Assembly (NCBI GenBank): GCA_963556495.2
Contig: OY747703.1
Location: 34,645,296 to 34,709,295 of the forward strand
Direction of reading: 5' to 3'
DNA from: Valencia hispanica
Taxonomy: Eukaryota; Chordata; Actinopteri; Cyprinodontiformes; Valenciidae
Length of the DNA: 64,000 nucleotides
Shown here: positions 9,501-18,246 of the stretch, one piece after another
Numbering within the stretch: the first letter of the stretch is position 1
Layout of the letters: each line of letters begins with the position of its first letter
Position numbers and translations under genes: made by a program
Notes under the pieces: model-generated
What the model saw: only the letters and a program-made list of their open reading frames with translations
What the model was told of the DNA's origin: nothing
Databases searched by the model: none

Positions 9501-12136
9501 AATTATGAGCAGTTTATCACAACCACTAAGTCAGAAAAAACATTTCCCATCAGATTTTTATTTGCAAGAAGCTTCAGAAAATCACGCGTCCTTTTCCTTT
9601 CACTGTTCTATCGCAAAGTACATTAACAGTTGTGGTTGTAGTGTGGCAAAATGTGCAAAGAAAGATTCCTAACAATGGGACTGTAAATAACCGCTCGCAT
9701 ATATTCTGTTCTCCTCCCACTTTGTTGTCCATCTCTTAACAAATCTTCAAACTGCATGTTCTTGGATGCACATTGTTTTGAGCTTTCTAAAAATCAGATG
9801 AAGGCTGGGCATATGCTATCATGCATGAACTTGGATAAAGCTTATGATCTCTTCCTTTTATGTTGGATTAAAATATACTACCTCTATCAGGGGGCTTAGA
9901 AAGAAACAGATTTGAATCGGCGGGTCAAACCTCATAACAGGCTAAGAACCGGTCAGCTATTAGAAGCCTGATTGGTTCATGTCCTGTTGAAGCATATTTT
10001 TCTTTTCCTGTATGAAAGAAACCTTGGTAGCATTCACTGTTCACAGTAACTAAACTACACCGGGGTGACCCTAAAATCTTTTCTACCAGGCATTTTATTT
10101 TGCCGATATCGGCTGCAGGGTTTGAAGAGGCGAGTTCGTCTCCGCTGTCTGTTTTCTCTCAGGCTCTATGGTGCTTGCTGAGCTCCCTTGAGGTTGAAGG
10201 TTCACCGTCAGGGCAGACGCAAATACACTCCACAGCCCACGGCAGCGAATCCAGTGTGAGGCAGTTCATACCAGCATACAAATCAGGGTGTGCTGTTTAC
10301 TCGCCGGATCTCCATGTCCTCTCCGCTTGTTATTATGTCACCTATTCATCTGAAATCCTTGGGTCCATAATATGGAAAACAGATGGGACTCATAGCTTTC
10401 CAATAAACTTAGATTAAATTAAAGCCTTAAAAATATTGCATGTTTAGAGAAGGAATTTAGATACCTGTTCTTAAAATCGTTTTTTGGGGGGGAGATGATC
10501 TCAGGTCAGGCCAGCCAATAAAAGGATGGTTAAAATCAGGCAATAATTGGATTTAATCCTGGTATTTTCATCGTCATCTTTGACGCATCTTCAGATTTTC
10601 TTAAAAACACAAAATATTTTCCCACAAACTCACCAGAAACCCTGCCTTGCAAAAAATACTCGTATCCCTGCAACATGTTCACATTTTTTCATGTTACAAC
10701 CACAAAATAAAAGTATTTTATTGAGAGGTGACATGCCTATCTCAGCATACATAAAACTCTTCTGTTCTCATGCTCCGAGGTTGGTTCAACATCACTAGTG
10801 AACAAATGGCGTTATAAGGATCAAGGAACACAGCAGATAGTTCAGGGATAAAGGTGTAGCGCAACTGCAAATCTACCGAGTCTTGGCAGTCTATCAAGAC
10901 AAGGAGAGGAGCTGCACAGATCAACAGCTCAGGTGGCAGAAACTGTTGATCTGCCCTCTACGGTTGGATGGCAGGAAGAACGCCAATTTTGGAGAAAATC
11001 ATTAGAACCCCAGTTCACTGTTTACAGCAGACATGTGGAGGAGGGGTGATCTGATCAGATGAGAGCAAAACTGAACACGACATGCAAAGTGATCTCACCG
11101 GTAACTAACACATCACATCGCCCTAAACACACTATCCCCATAGTGAAGCATGGTGGTGGCAGCATCATGCTGTTGGGATGCTTTTCAGAGATGCAGGAAC
11201 AGGGGAGCTGGCCATTTAACGGGAAGATTAGTTGCGCTAAATATTAGATAAAGACTTGAGGCTGGGGGCGGAGCTTCACCTTGCAGCAGAGTGGTGACCC
11301 TAAACATACAATCAGTGCTACAGTGTATGGTTTACATCGAAGCGTGTTAGAGTGGCCTAGTCAAAGTCCAGACCGAACACAGAATGCCAAGATTTGAAAA
11401 TTTATGTTTACAGAGACTCTTCACTTTATCTGGCTGAGCTTGAATTGTTTTTAAAGTAGAATGTTTAAAGCTGTAGAGACATACCCCAAAGACTTGTACA
11501 AGTACACACTACTGTTGGTCTATACCTTAAAATCCCACTCACATATATCCAGGTTCGTAGTTCCAACGTGGCAAAATGTAAGATCAAACTTCTTGAGTTT
11601 ACATGATGGCAACTGGACTTTTCTTGTCGTCTTGTTGTCATCTCTCAGCCAAGAGGCTTCTTCAGTTCTGAAAACTGGATTGAGAGTATCACATTTATAC
11701 ATCTAAGGTTAAGGCTCACTAATGGGGCAATCGTACCACACATACAAAGCAGCCTTAACCTTAGATTCAGAAATCTGATGCTCCCAATCCACTTTTCAGA
11801 ACTGAAGAAGTCTCTTGGATGAGAGACGAAACGTATTCGAGGCAACAAGAAAAGTCCAGTTGCCTTCAACGTAAAGATCAAAATGTATGACTATTTTTTG
11901 CAAGACACCGTTCATGGCTGCAGATGTTGGAAATATTTATGCCTTGGTTATTGATTTCAGGAGAGTTTATCACCGTCTTCATTCTCTCTCTCTCCTCCCT
12001 GGTTCTGTTAGGAGAGGCGCCCCAGCGACTGCTCAGGGACTCAGTGAAACCCCCGTCAGAGAAGGCCAAGGAGGCTAAGGCTAAGACTCTGGCTTCAGCT
12101 GCTGCTGCTCCACAGAAGCCACGGCAGTACGTCTGA
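3478..12136 (+). CDS. prelid1: PRELI domain-containing protein 1, five coding exons (211 aa)
   Basis: PRELID1 with its partner TRIAP1 carries phosphatidic acid across the mitochondrial intermembrane space for cardiolipin synthesis. Five exons with canonical splice sites join into one 636-nt frame: 3478-3569, 5798-6023, 6144-6257, 7503-7581 and 12012-12136. The product starts [16 protein letters not shown] and carries the PRELI/MSF1 hallmarks [64 protein letters not shown] and [13 protein letters not shown]. The lipid-transfer fold is roughly residues 1-172. The C-terminal tail is Lys/Ala-rich ([16 protein letters not shown]), a shortened version of the LEA-like tail of human PRELID1 (219 aa). 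The start codon has A at -3 and G at +4. Introns are filled with old transposons. The a/b fish paralogue cannot be decided here. Confidence 0.95.
4300..4715 (+). mobile_element. PIF/Harbinger-type internally deleted element
   Basis: Terminal inverted repeats face each other: GGCCTGGTTCACATGGC on the left and the reverse complement of CCGTGTGAACCAGGCT on the right. They are flanked by TAA on both sides (4297-4299 and 4716-4718), the 3-bp target duplication usual for Harbinger elements. A short frame at 4538-4732 starts [15 protein letters not shown] and contains [17 protein letters not shown], which resembles the N-terminal part of Harbinger transposases. The element is thus probably a deletion derivative that kept some coding sequence. 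It lies in prelid1 intron 1. Confidence 0.75.
5205..5440 (+). repeat. dispersed teleost repeat ending in CCTCCTTGGTGGAGG, copy 1
   Basis: Shares its order of blocks with 6775-6955: a CACTCCCAAAATGTAATCACATGTTCCTGG-type segment, CATTTCCTGAAAATTTCATC, a CAAACAAACAGAC run and the short palindrome CCTCCTTGGTGGAGG. I recognise it as a common fish interspersed repeat but cannot assign its class. Located in prelid1 intron 1. Confidence 0.7.
5798..6023 (+). CDS. prelid1: prelid1 coding exon 2
   Basis: Follows a CTCCCAG acceptor and ends at ATG|GTGAGG. It encodes the core of the PRELI domain: [37 protein letters not shown] and [11 protein letters not shown]. The first base completes codon 31. Confidence 0.95.
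6144..6257 (+). CDS. prelid1: prelid1 coding exon 3
   Basis: Exactly 38 codons, [11 protein letters not shown] through FGFSKPIQ, between a TTTAG acceptor and a GTACAT donor. Read-through past the donor enters a Tc1-like remnant and is not coding. Confidence 0.94.
6290..6520 (+). mobile_element. Tc1-like transposase 5' remnant
   Basis: The translation contains [26 protein letters not shown] before a stop, matching the first helix-turn-helix of Tc1-like transposases (compare [22 protein letters not shown] at 29.95 kb). Later, GTTATGGCACAACTGCAAACCTGACAGG and AAAGCAGCCAAGAGGCC-type stretches continue the match with frameshifts. It is a short degenerate fragment in prelid1 intron 3. Confidence 0.75.
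6775..6955 (+). repeat. dispersed teleost repeat, copy 2
   Basis: Second copy of the repeat described at 5205-5440, with the same block order and the ending CCTCCTTTGTGGAGG. The two copies are clearly diverged, so they inserted independently or long ago. Confidence 0.7.
7010..7375 (-). mobile_element. L2/Rex1-type LINE reverse transcriptase 3' fragment
   Basis: Read on the minus strand, it encodes pieces of the region after the RT active site in L2-like elements: KKLIHAF, a stretch resembling GLPKKSI(R)QLQLIQ, and a [16 protein letters not shown] motif, interrupted by stops. It resembles the C-terminal portion of the larger LINE at 53.5-54.0 kb but is older. Located in prelid1 intron 3. Confidence 0.65.
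7503..7581 (+). CDS. prelid1: prelid1 coding exon 4
   Basis: Encodes [20 protein letters not shown] through NLQG (first base). It follows the acceptor TTTCCCAG and ends at GTAAGT. This is the C-terminal helix of the PRELI fold. Confidence 0.94.
8851..9235. mobile_element. MITE-like element with CAGGGCC termini
   Basis: Left end CAGGGCCATAATGTTTG followed by TTTGAAACTGAAAA; right end, reverse complemented, CAGGGCCAAAAGTTTGAAAC followed by TGAAAA. These form inverted repeats of about 25 bp. The interior is AT-rich with repeated TTTCAGATT-type words and no transposase. The CAGGG end would fit the hAT superfamily, but I found no clear 8-bp target duplication. Confidence 0.6.
10645..11912 (+). 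mobile_element. degenerate Tc1-like transposon (plus orientation), interrupted
   Basis: Begins with CCTTGCAAAAAATACTCGTATCC, an eroded Tc1 terminus, and ends near TTTTTGCAAGACACCGT. Recognisable transposase words in between include [20 protein letters not shown] and, later, [14 protein letters not shown]. Many frameshifts and stops make it inactive. Its right terminal repeat is split by the foldback element at 11589-11873, so that insertion is younger. Confidence 0.8.
11589..11873. mobile_element. foldback element (arms about 115 bp) with 9-bp target duplication
   Basis: The left arm (about 11598-11716) runs from GGCAACTGGACTTTTCTTGT through TTCTTCAGTTCTGAAAA to CTAAGGTTAAGGCT. The right arm (11751-11875) is its imperfect reverse complement, leaving a loop of about 34 nt. 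The direct repeat AAGATCAAA flanks it at 11580-11588 and 11874-11882 and splits a Tc1 terminal repeat, so it behaves as a mobile insertion. It encodes no protein. The class is unknown to me. Confidence 0.75.
12012..12136 (+). CDS. prelid1: prelid1 coding exon 5 (C-terminus)
   Basis: Follows a long CT-rich tract and a TGTTAG acceptor. It encodes (G)[20 protein letters not shown], a Lys/Ala-rich segment, and PQKPRQYV before TGA. The frame continues exactly from exon 4. Confidence 0.92.
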
Positions 12137-12870
12137 TGGCCGGGAGCGGAAAGCACAGCGCAGCGCAGCAGAGGGACGATGCCTTAGATGAGAGCCAACT
12201 GTGTCAAACTTTGTTCACTTTATCCTGTCAGCACTTACTGTAGATTTGTTTTTTTTATTTGTTCTCAGCTCTTTGTGAAATCTCAGGTCTTTGTATGAAG
12301 CTGTCTGCCTTTTGCTGCTTTAACTGTGTAAATGCTGAGAATGTTACATATTTGAAGTTGTCCTGGTAGAGACGGTGCAGATTTAGTTTTTCTTCTTAGA
12401 GCTAATAATGATAATGTGCATCAGCAAACTGTGACGTGATCATTAGAAAGCATTAAATGCGTATGCTGACACTGACAATCACAGCAGAGTGGCTTCTATC
12501 AGAATGAGCATTATTTTCACTGATTTACTGTGACATGATCATCCTGTAACTGTATGACTGTTTCTTAGGTACATTACTGAAACTGCATCATCTTTTTTTT
12601 AAGCTTGTTCAGAAGATCGTATTCTGATTTCAGTGAATGCATTCCTTTCATGTTTAAATTGACTGGATTTTTGTTACTTTTTTGTCTAAGCTTTGTTTAA
12701 AGTTACAATATGACAGATGTATTCTTGATTTTTTTCTCCAGGTGATTTCAAACAGATAAGCTCTTATAAAATGTAAAAAAAAAATATTCAGATGAATGGT
12801 TGCACGTCCCATTCCAGCTGCAGAAAGCTAGTAGTTTTAGTAATTAAGTGTCAATAAAACTTGAAAATGA
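12137..12870 (+). other. prelid1: prelid1 3' UTR
   Basis: AT-rich sequence without coding potential between the stop codon and a canonical AATAAA (12853-12858). This fits a 3' UTR of about 730 bases. Confidence 0.7.
12853..12858 (+). terminator. prelid1: prelid1 polyadenylation signal AATAAA
   Basis: Canonical hexamer 717 bp after the stop codon, followed by a T/GT-rich stretch (GGTCTTGTTTTTGGTCTTT) around 12890, as expected downstream of a cleavage site. Confidence 0.7.
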
Positions 12871-14230
12871 CTAATTTTAAATATGCTTATGGTCTTGTTT
12901 TTGGTCTTTCTGCTGCTGCAGCAATAGCAACTCCCTTCTGACCTTTAAAAGTTAATATTCCAGACTTCATCTTCACAGCTGCACAAACCAAACAGGAAGC
13001 CCCCTAACATTTCAGTGCTTTTATCTGCCTTTTCCTGCTGCTTTGCTCAGCTGCATGCATGAATAAGTCACAGCAACATGTTTATGTATAAAACATTTTA
13101 ATTATATTACAATGAGACAATACACAATACCTTCAAGTGTTTGCTAAAATGTAGCCAGCACCAGGTACTCGAGTACACGCACTCATACGCACAAAACAAA
13201 AAGAAATGAACTTAATATCTTCTGTATGCAAATCACACATCCTCTATAAAGGAACATATTTCACAGGTCTCTGGCACAGAACTCTCCCTCCTCTGCTCAG
13301 CACATCGACCCCCAACTATTTCTCCTCTGTACTAAATCCCAAGCCAGGCATTCTCTTGGTGGATGTTACTCTGGAGGCTTCTAGCTCTACGTGTAAAAAT
13401 GTAAATTAGAAAGAAAAGAGGAAGGCTGAAAAGGGCACAAACCGAAAAGCTGACCTAATGCCTAAAAAGTAGTTAAAGCTATTCACGTTGTATTGCATAA
13501 CATAAATACTAATAAATCATGGAAGGAATAAAAGTGACAATTTGTTTGGCAGGAACGATATTTCCTATGGAAGTTATTGTGTGGGTTTTAAAAGCAGCAG
13601 CAGCAGCTTCCTTGACTTGATTCTGATCTCTAAACAAGGTGTCCCTCTGTTATTTTGTCCTAGCCTGTAGAAAGTGCACTACAACAAAGCTAATCTCTGT
13701 GCAACAGTAACCGGAAAGTAGGCATGGGCCAGTTAAGATATTCTCCCGATATAGCAAAATATAAGCCAATTGCTAAAATTTCAAAACAATCAGAGCAGTC
13801 CATCTCATGAGAAAAACCGTGTAGGAGCCCGTTTTCAACCATCTGACTAGCAGTTGCAGTAGGGAGCCGCCAGCATTATGCTGTTGTAGGCTCCATCTAG
13901 ATGCAGAAAACTGCTCACTCCAGCACTTTCTCAGGCATTTCATTTAAACAGCCGTTCAATTAAAGATGCACCGATAAATCATCCAGATATTGGAACCGGC
14001 TTATTTTTAACAATCAATCAGCCAGAGACTTGAACTGACCAATTCGAATTCTTGTAAGGTCTTAATATTCTTCTGGATTAAAAACTCTCTGCAAGCTACG
14101 GATTTTTGTCTTTTATGTTGGAGTTCCTAAAAGAAAATTTGAAATAGGTTCAAATTAAAATCGGCAATATATACCTGAACCTTTAAAACCTAACCTAGAC
14201 TACCAGCAACTGGCCAATGCCTATGTAGAA

Positions 14231-14268
<38 letters not shown>

Positions 14269-16192
14269 TTATTTAACTGGTACAATCTTTGCTTGGTAAA
14301 GAAAATAACTTTAGTTTTTTCCAAGGCACATCTTCACTGGAACTCCCACACACACCCTCCCCCCCTTTAAAGCGTAATCAGAATGTTGATGTCTCCTGTC
14401 AGCTGCTCAGTAGCCACTCATTGTGTGTGTGTGTGTGTGTGTACAATTTTTCAATGACAAGACTGAAACATTATAATCTCATATCTGACTCTACTCGCCC
14501 AATCCATGTCACTTTTCATACGGGAGGTTCTGTGCGAGAGAATTATCCGATGCCTTTAATAATAGTATACTCAGTTGATCATTTTAACCAACAAGGATGC
14601 CTTTTTTTGTTTGTTTTTTGCTACAAACAGTCATGTACAAATGCTCTGACATGAATGTAAACTCTTTATGACCAAAAGAAAATAAATTTTACCTGGGGTT
14701 GTTTTTGTTTGTTTGTTTGTTTTCCTCCTTGCAGTGTATGGAGAGAGTGCCGATAGGAGGTAAAAAAACAAAAAAAAACAAAAGTGTTGGTCACCTTAAA
14801 TGCACCACAGAGTAAAAGCAAAATAAACCACCTGTTTGTCTTTAAAAATCCCTGCCCTGCCCACCCTCCCTTGTCTGAAAGCACAAGATGGTCATATTGC
14901 TGTGAGTCGAGAAGTCCCCCTGATAGATGGGTAACACTATTTTTTTTTTTCAGTTTGGGACGGACCACCTGGGAGCTCGGAGGATAACACCTTAAGCTGC
15001 CATTGATTGGATTATTCTTTTATCGTTCCTCTCCCGGGTGGCTCCCGCAGAACAAACATTTAGTCAAAAATACAATAATTGTAAAAAGAAAAAAAGAAAG
15101 AAAAAAACAGATGAACAAGCTTCAAGCCCAGACGTTTAGAGCCCCCGCTGGTGTCCGTTCGGTGGGGCTGGGAAGCGATTGGAAGCTGCCATGGGAGTTC
15201 ACCAGTGTGTGTTTTTTTGTATATTTCCATGACAGAGGTGCCTGGGGAGGGCAGGGGTCCTGGACAGGGTGTGGCGGCAGCGGCGGTGGCTCCAAGCAGA
15301 AGCCAAGAGGTGGCGAGGGGGTGGGGGGGGATGCTGAGGTCGTCCCGATGCCCCTCTGCTTGTGGAAGTGTTGAGAAAACAAGGAGAAGGAGGGGGAGTG
15401 TGACCTGAGTTGGGGAGGTAATGAGGAGGAGGAGGAGGAGGAAGGCTCACCAAGGCACAGAATGACAGCAGGAGAGTCACCCAAGAGAGAGGAGGGCCAG
15501 CGTATGAGCTCCCCTGCCCCAACTCTCCCTTCAACAAGCTTGGCCTCCTGTCTGTCTGTCTCTTTTATATAGATATATATTCATAGATATAGATAGATAT
15601 ACTCACTCTTTTTTGTCTGTTTTTCAACTTTAGAGAACATTTAGGAAAATATAATACAAAACTCAGTACAAGAAATATAGACTACACTAGCTGGTTTCAC
15701 TTTAAGTGACGAGTAGCTTCTTTTCTTTCCAAGTTTTTTTTTCTTCTTTTTAAACAGTTTTGTATTTTTTTGGTCAGCCCCCCCCCCGCGTAGTGGACGA
15801 GCTGCTTTTCTGTTTTCTTTTAAAGTGCCAAGCTCTACAGACTGCAAGAGACCAGGGGGCTGGGTGGGAGCTACCGATTACTAACACCCTCAGAGAGCAA
15901 CAGGAGCGCCTCGTCCGTCCATAACCACTTATTGTGCATGAGTTACAGTCAAAGCCAGGGGGTCATTTCACCCATAAAAGCCGGGTGGGATAAAAAAAAA
16001 AGTAAGAGATATCAGGGAAGAGGAGATTTGTACTTCTGCTAGAAAAACAGAGGGCGGATTAGTTTGCTAAGTCTACCTCTAAACAGAACAAATTCCTCTT
16101 TTTTCCCCCACTTTGATTTGCCAGCTTTGACCTGCTAATCAAAAGCCGTGAATGCGGGCGAAGCGACAAGAGCTGCAGAGAATTTTCCAATT

Positions 16193-16198
16193 TTTATT
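16193..16198 (-). terminator. mxd4: candidate mxd4 polyadenylation signal
   Basis: TTTATT on the plus strand is AATAAA for mxd4, about 1.86 kb past its stop codon. Another AATAAA lies at 14268-14273. The sequence cannot decide which is used. Confidence 0.35.
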
Positions 16199-16850
16199 GT
16201 TAGGTGGCGCTGTGCCGACGGGTCAAGATCATTTAGTGAATCGGATGCAAAGCTCAGCTTACCACCTACAGGCTAAACAAGCAAAATACAACAACAACAA
16301 CAACGACAACAACAAAAAATCTCCCAATAACAATAGCTCGTGGTCCACCAGGATCACTTCAAAACTTAAGAGGAAAGCCTCTTAATGCTACATCAATTAG
16401 CTACTGAGAAGGAAAAAAAACCTCACCAGATTTGAGTTTTTATAGTTGTAGGACAACTCCTTCCTTCCATTTTTTCTCTCAAAATTAGTAGTCCATCCAC
16501 ACCATCTGTTGGTATAGTGTAGTGGTCAGTAGTGTGGAGTTAGTGGTTAGGCGACCCAACCAGAAGGAGACGTGGAGATGTGGACAGTAACTGGATTATC
16601 TATTTACACTGTTTCTGCTCTGCTGCAGCTCTGATGTTTCTCCTGTCGTCTTCACAGAAAGAACTGAACTGACCATAAAAAGAGGTTGTGGGTAAAAAAA
16701 AAATACAAATAAATGAAAAAGTCTAAATGTGTTGCAAGTCTGGCTATGCATTCAGGACCTGATGAAGATGTAAAAATGAAAGGTTCAATGCTTTTGGACT
16801 GGTGAGTCAGGGGGTGATGAAGGATTGCCGATGCTCTTACTGTGACCTAT

Positions 16851-17386
16851 ACAGAACCTTGGAAAAGTGTTCACACCCCTGGAACTTTTTTACATTTTGT
16901 CACGTTACAAACATAACCTTTAATGTATTTTGTTGGAAATTTTACGCGACAGACCAACACAGGCGCTCTGGTAGGATGGGATCAAAAGATAACTTCTTGG
17001 CCACATTATGTGCCAAAGAAAACTAAACACCACCCCATGGTGACACATGACAGGGGGAGAATCATGCTTTGGGGATGTTTTTACCCCAGCAGGGACAGGG
17101 AAGCTAGTCAGAGTATATGGAAAGATGAATAGAGCTAAATACAGGGCAATTCTGGAAGAAAAGCCGACCACAACGGCCATATAGGAATGGTTTAAATGAA
17201 AGCATATTCACGTATTAGGATGGCCCAGTCAAAGTCCACACCTAAGTCTTTAATCTTAGAAAACAGGTAAAATATGTATTATTTTTCTTCCAATTCACAA
17301 TTGTAAACTACTTTGTGTTGATCTCTCATGTAAAAACCCAATAGAATACATTGAAGAAGTACAAATAGGTTTAGTGAGGCACTGCA
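16851..17386 (+). mobile_element. degenerate Tc1-like element
   Basis: Starts ACAGAACCTTGGAAAAGTGT and ends near GTGAGGCACTGCAG, eroded Tc1 termini. The middle keeps transposase words such as HHPMVTHDRGRIMLWGCF and a trace of GMAQSKSTPKS. The 5' half of the transposase is missing. It lies downstream of mxd4, possibly within its 3' UTR. Confidence 0.75.
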
Positions 17387-18055
17387 GCTGTTGCACAGAG
17401 TTTTCTGAGCTTGGCTTGGCATCTGTACAACGTGAGGAGACAGGTCTCACCAAGATGTTGAATCTAGCTAGGTGCTCTCTCCAAGCATGTTTACCTTCAT
17501 TTAAAAACACTAATACTAATATGAAAGCAGATATAAAACCATCGACCTTTCATTACGCTGACACCTACAGATCTTCAGCAGGTCATTACTCGATGTGAGA
17601 TTGCGTAAACGGATGATGCCGTTAGATGAGAATGACAAACAGAAGTGCTTTTCTTTTTAGTGCAAAGCCTCGTCTGAATACTACTGCCCCTGGACGATGA
17701 CCGAAGCTTGATTTTGCTTTAAACGATTAACAGGTCAAAGCTGTTCACCTTTACCTCTGCAGAATTATCAGATAAAGAAACCACAAACTCTCCTCTGCGC
17801 TGTCTGAGCCTGCAGCAACACTAGGTTAGAAGGGGCTGTGGGGGCAGGATACGTTAGGGCAAGATCAATGGTTAGGGGTGAGGGGTACCAGGAAGAGCTC
17901 GGCCAGCATGTCAGCCTGCAGAGTCATGGCCTGGAACAGGTGGAAGCTGTACCGCCGTTGTGGACTGGTCTGAAGCAGGTAGCAGGCGGTGTTGGGGAAT
18001 CAGGAAGGAAAGCAAGATGGTGGAGGAACTGGTTGATTTGAGCAATGGAAGGTGC

Positions 18056-18246
18056 CTAACAGTGGTGCGGCTGCAGTCTGTGGGAATGTGCGGCTGTGTA
18101 GCTGGTGTCGCTGGAGCTGCTCTGGACGCTGTAGTGGTCCTCCTCCTCCTCCTCCTCCTCCTCCTCTTCCTCTTCCTCGCCATCGCTAATGCTGTCTACG
18201 CTGTCCACCTCGCCCGGGGTAAACTCCATGCCCTCGATGTCCACCT
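18056..18246 (-). CDS. mxd4: mxd4 exon 6 (C-terminus with poly-Glu)
   Basis: Follows a GAGCAG acceptor and encodes [19 protein letters not shown], a run of 13 Glu, [20 protein letters not shown] and the C-terminus LQPHHC before TAG. The Glu tract interrupts what in human MXD4 is a short SDADDHYSLQ stretch. Confidence 0.95.

Larger units (their letters stand above)
7582..12011 (+). other. prelid1 intron 4
   Basis: A 4.4-kb phase-1 intron. It holds a TIR-bearing MITE-like element (8851-9235) and a degenerate Tc1-like element with a foldback insertion (10.64-11.91 kb). Segments 7.6-8.85 kb and 9.24-10.64 kb show no gene or recognised repeat. Confidence 0.85.
12871..18055. other. intergenic region and mxd4 3' UTR
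   Basis: Between the convergent prelid1 and mxd4 genes. Candidate minus-strand AATAAA signals for mxd4 lie at 16193-16198 and 14268-14273, so the 3' UTR could run to either point. The region contains (AT)n at 14234-14262, (GT)n at 14422-14442, GGA/GCC-rich DNA at 15.2-15.5 kb and a Tc1 remnant at 16.85-17.39 kb. The proline- and arginine-rich frames here are compositional and I see no protein gene. Confidence 0.5.

Noticed and set aside
11790..11850. Possible hammerhead ribozyme (TTGGATGAGAGACGAAACG)
   Set aside because: It resembles the CUGAUGAG...GAAAC core, but the conserved U of CUGA is not present and no proper stem III is visible. The hairpin belongs to the foldback arm.
15122..15537. 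Proline/serine-rich overlapping frames of 110-120 codons on both strands
   Set aside because: Low-complexity GGA/CCT-rich DNA yields open frames in several phases at once. No motif or splice context.
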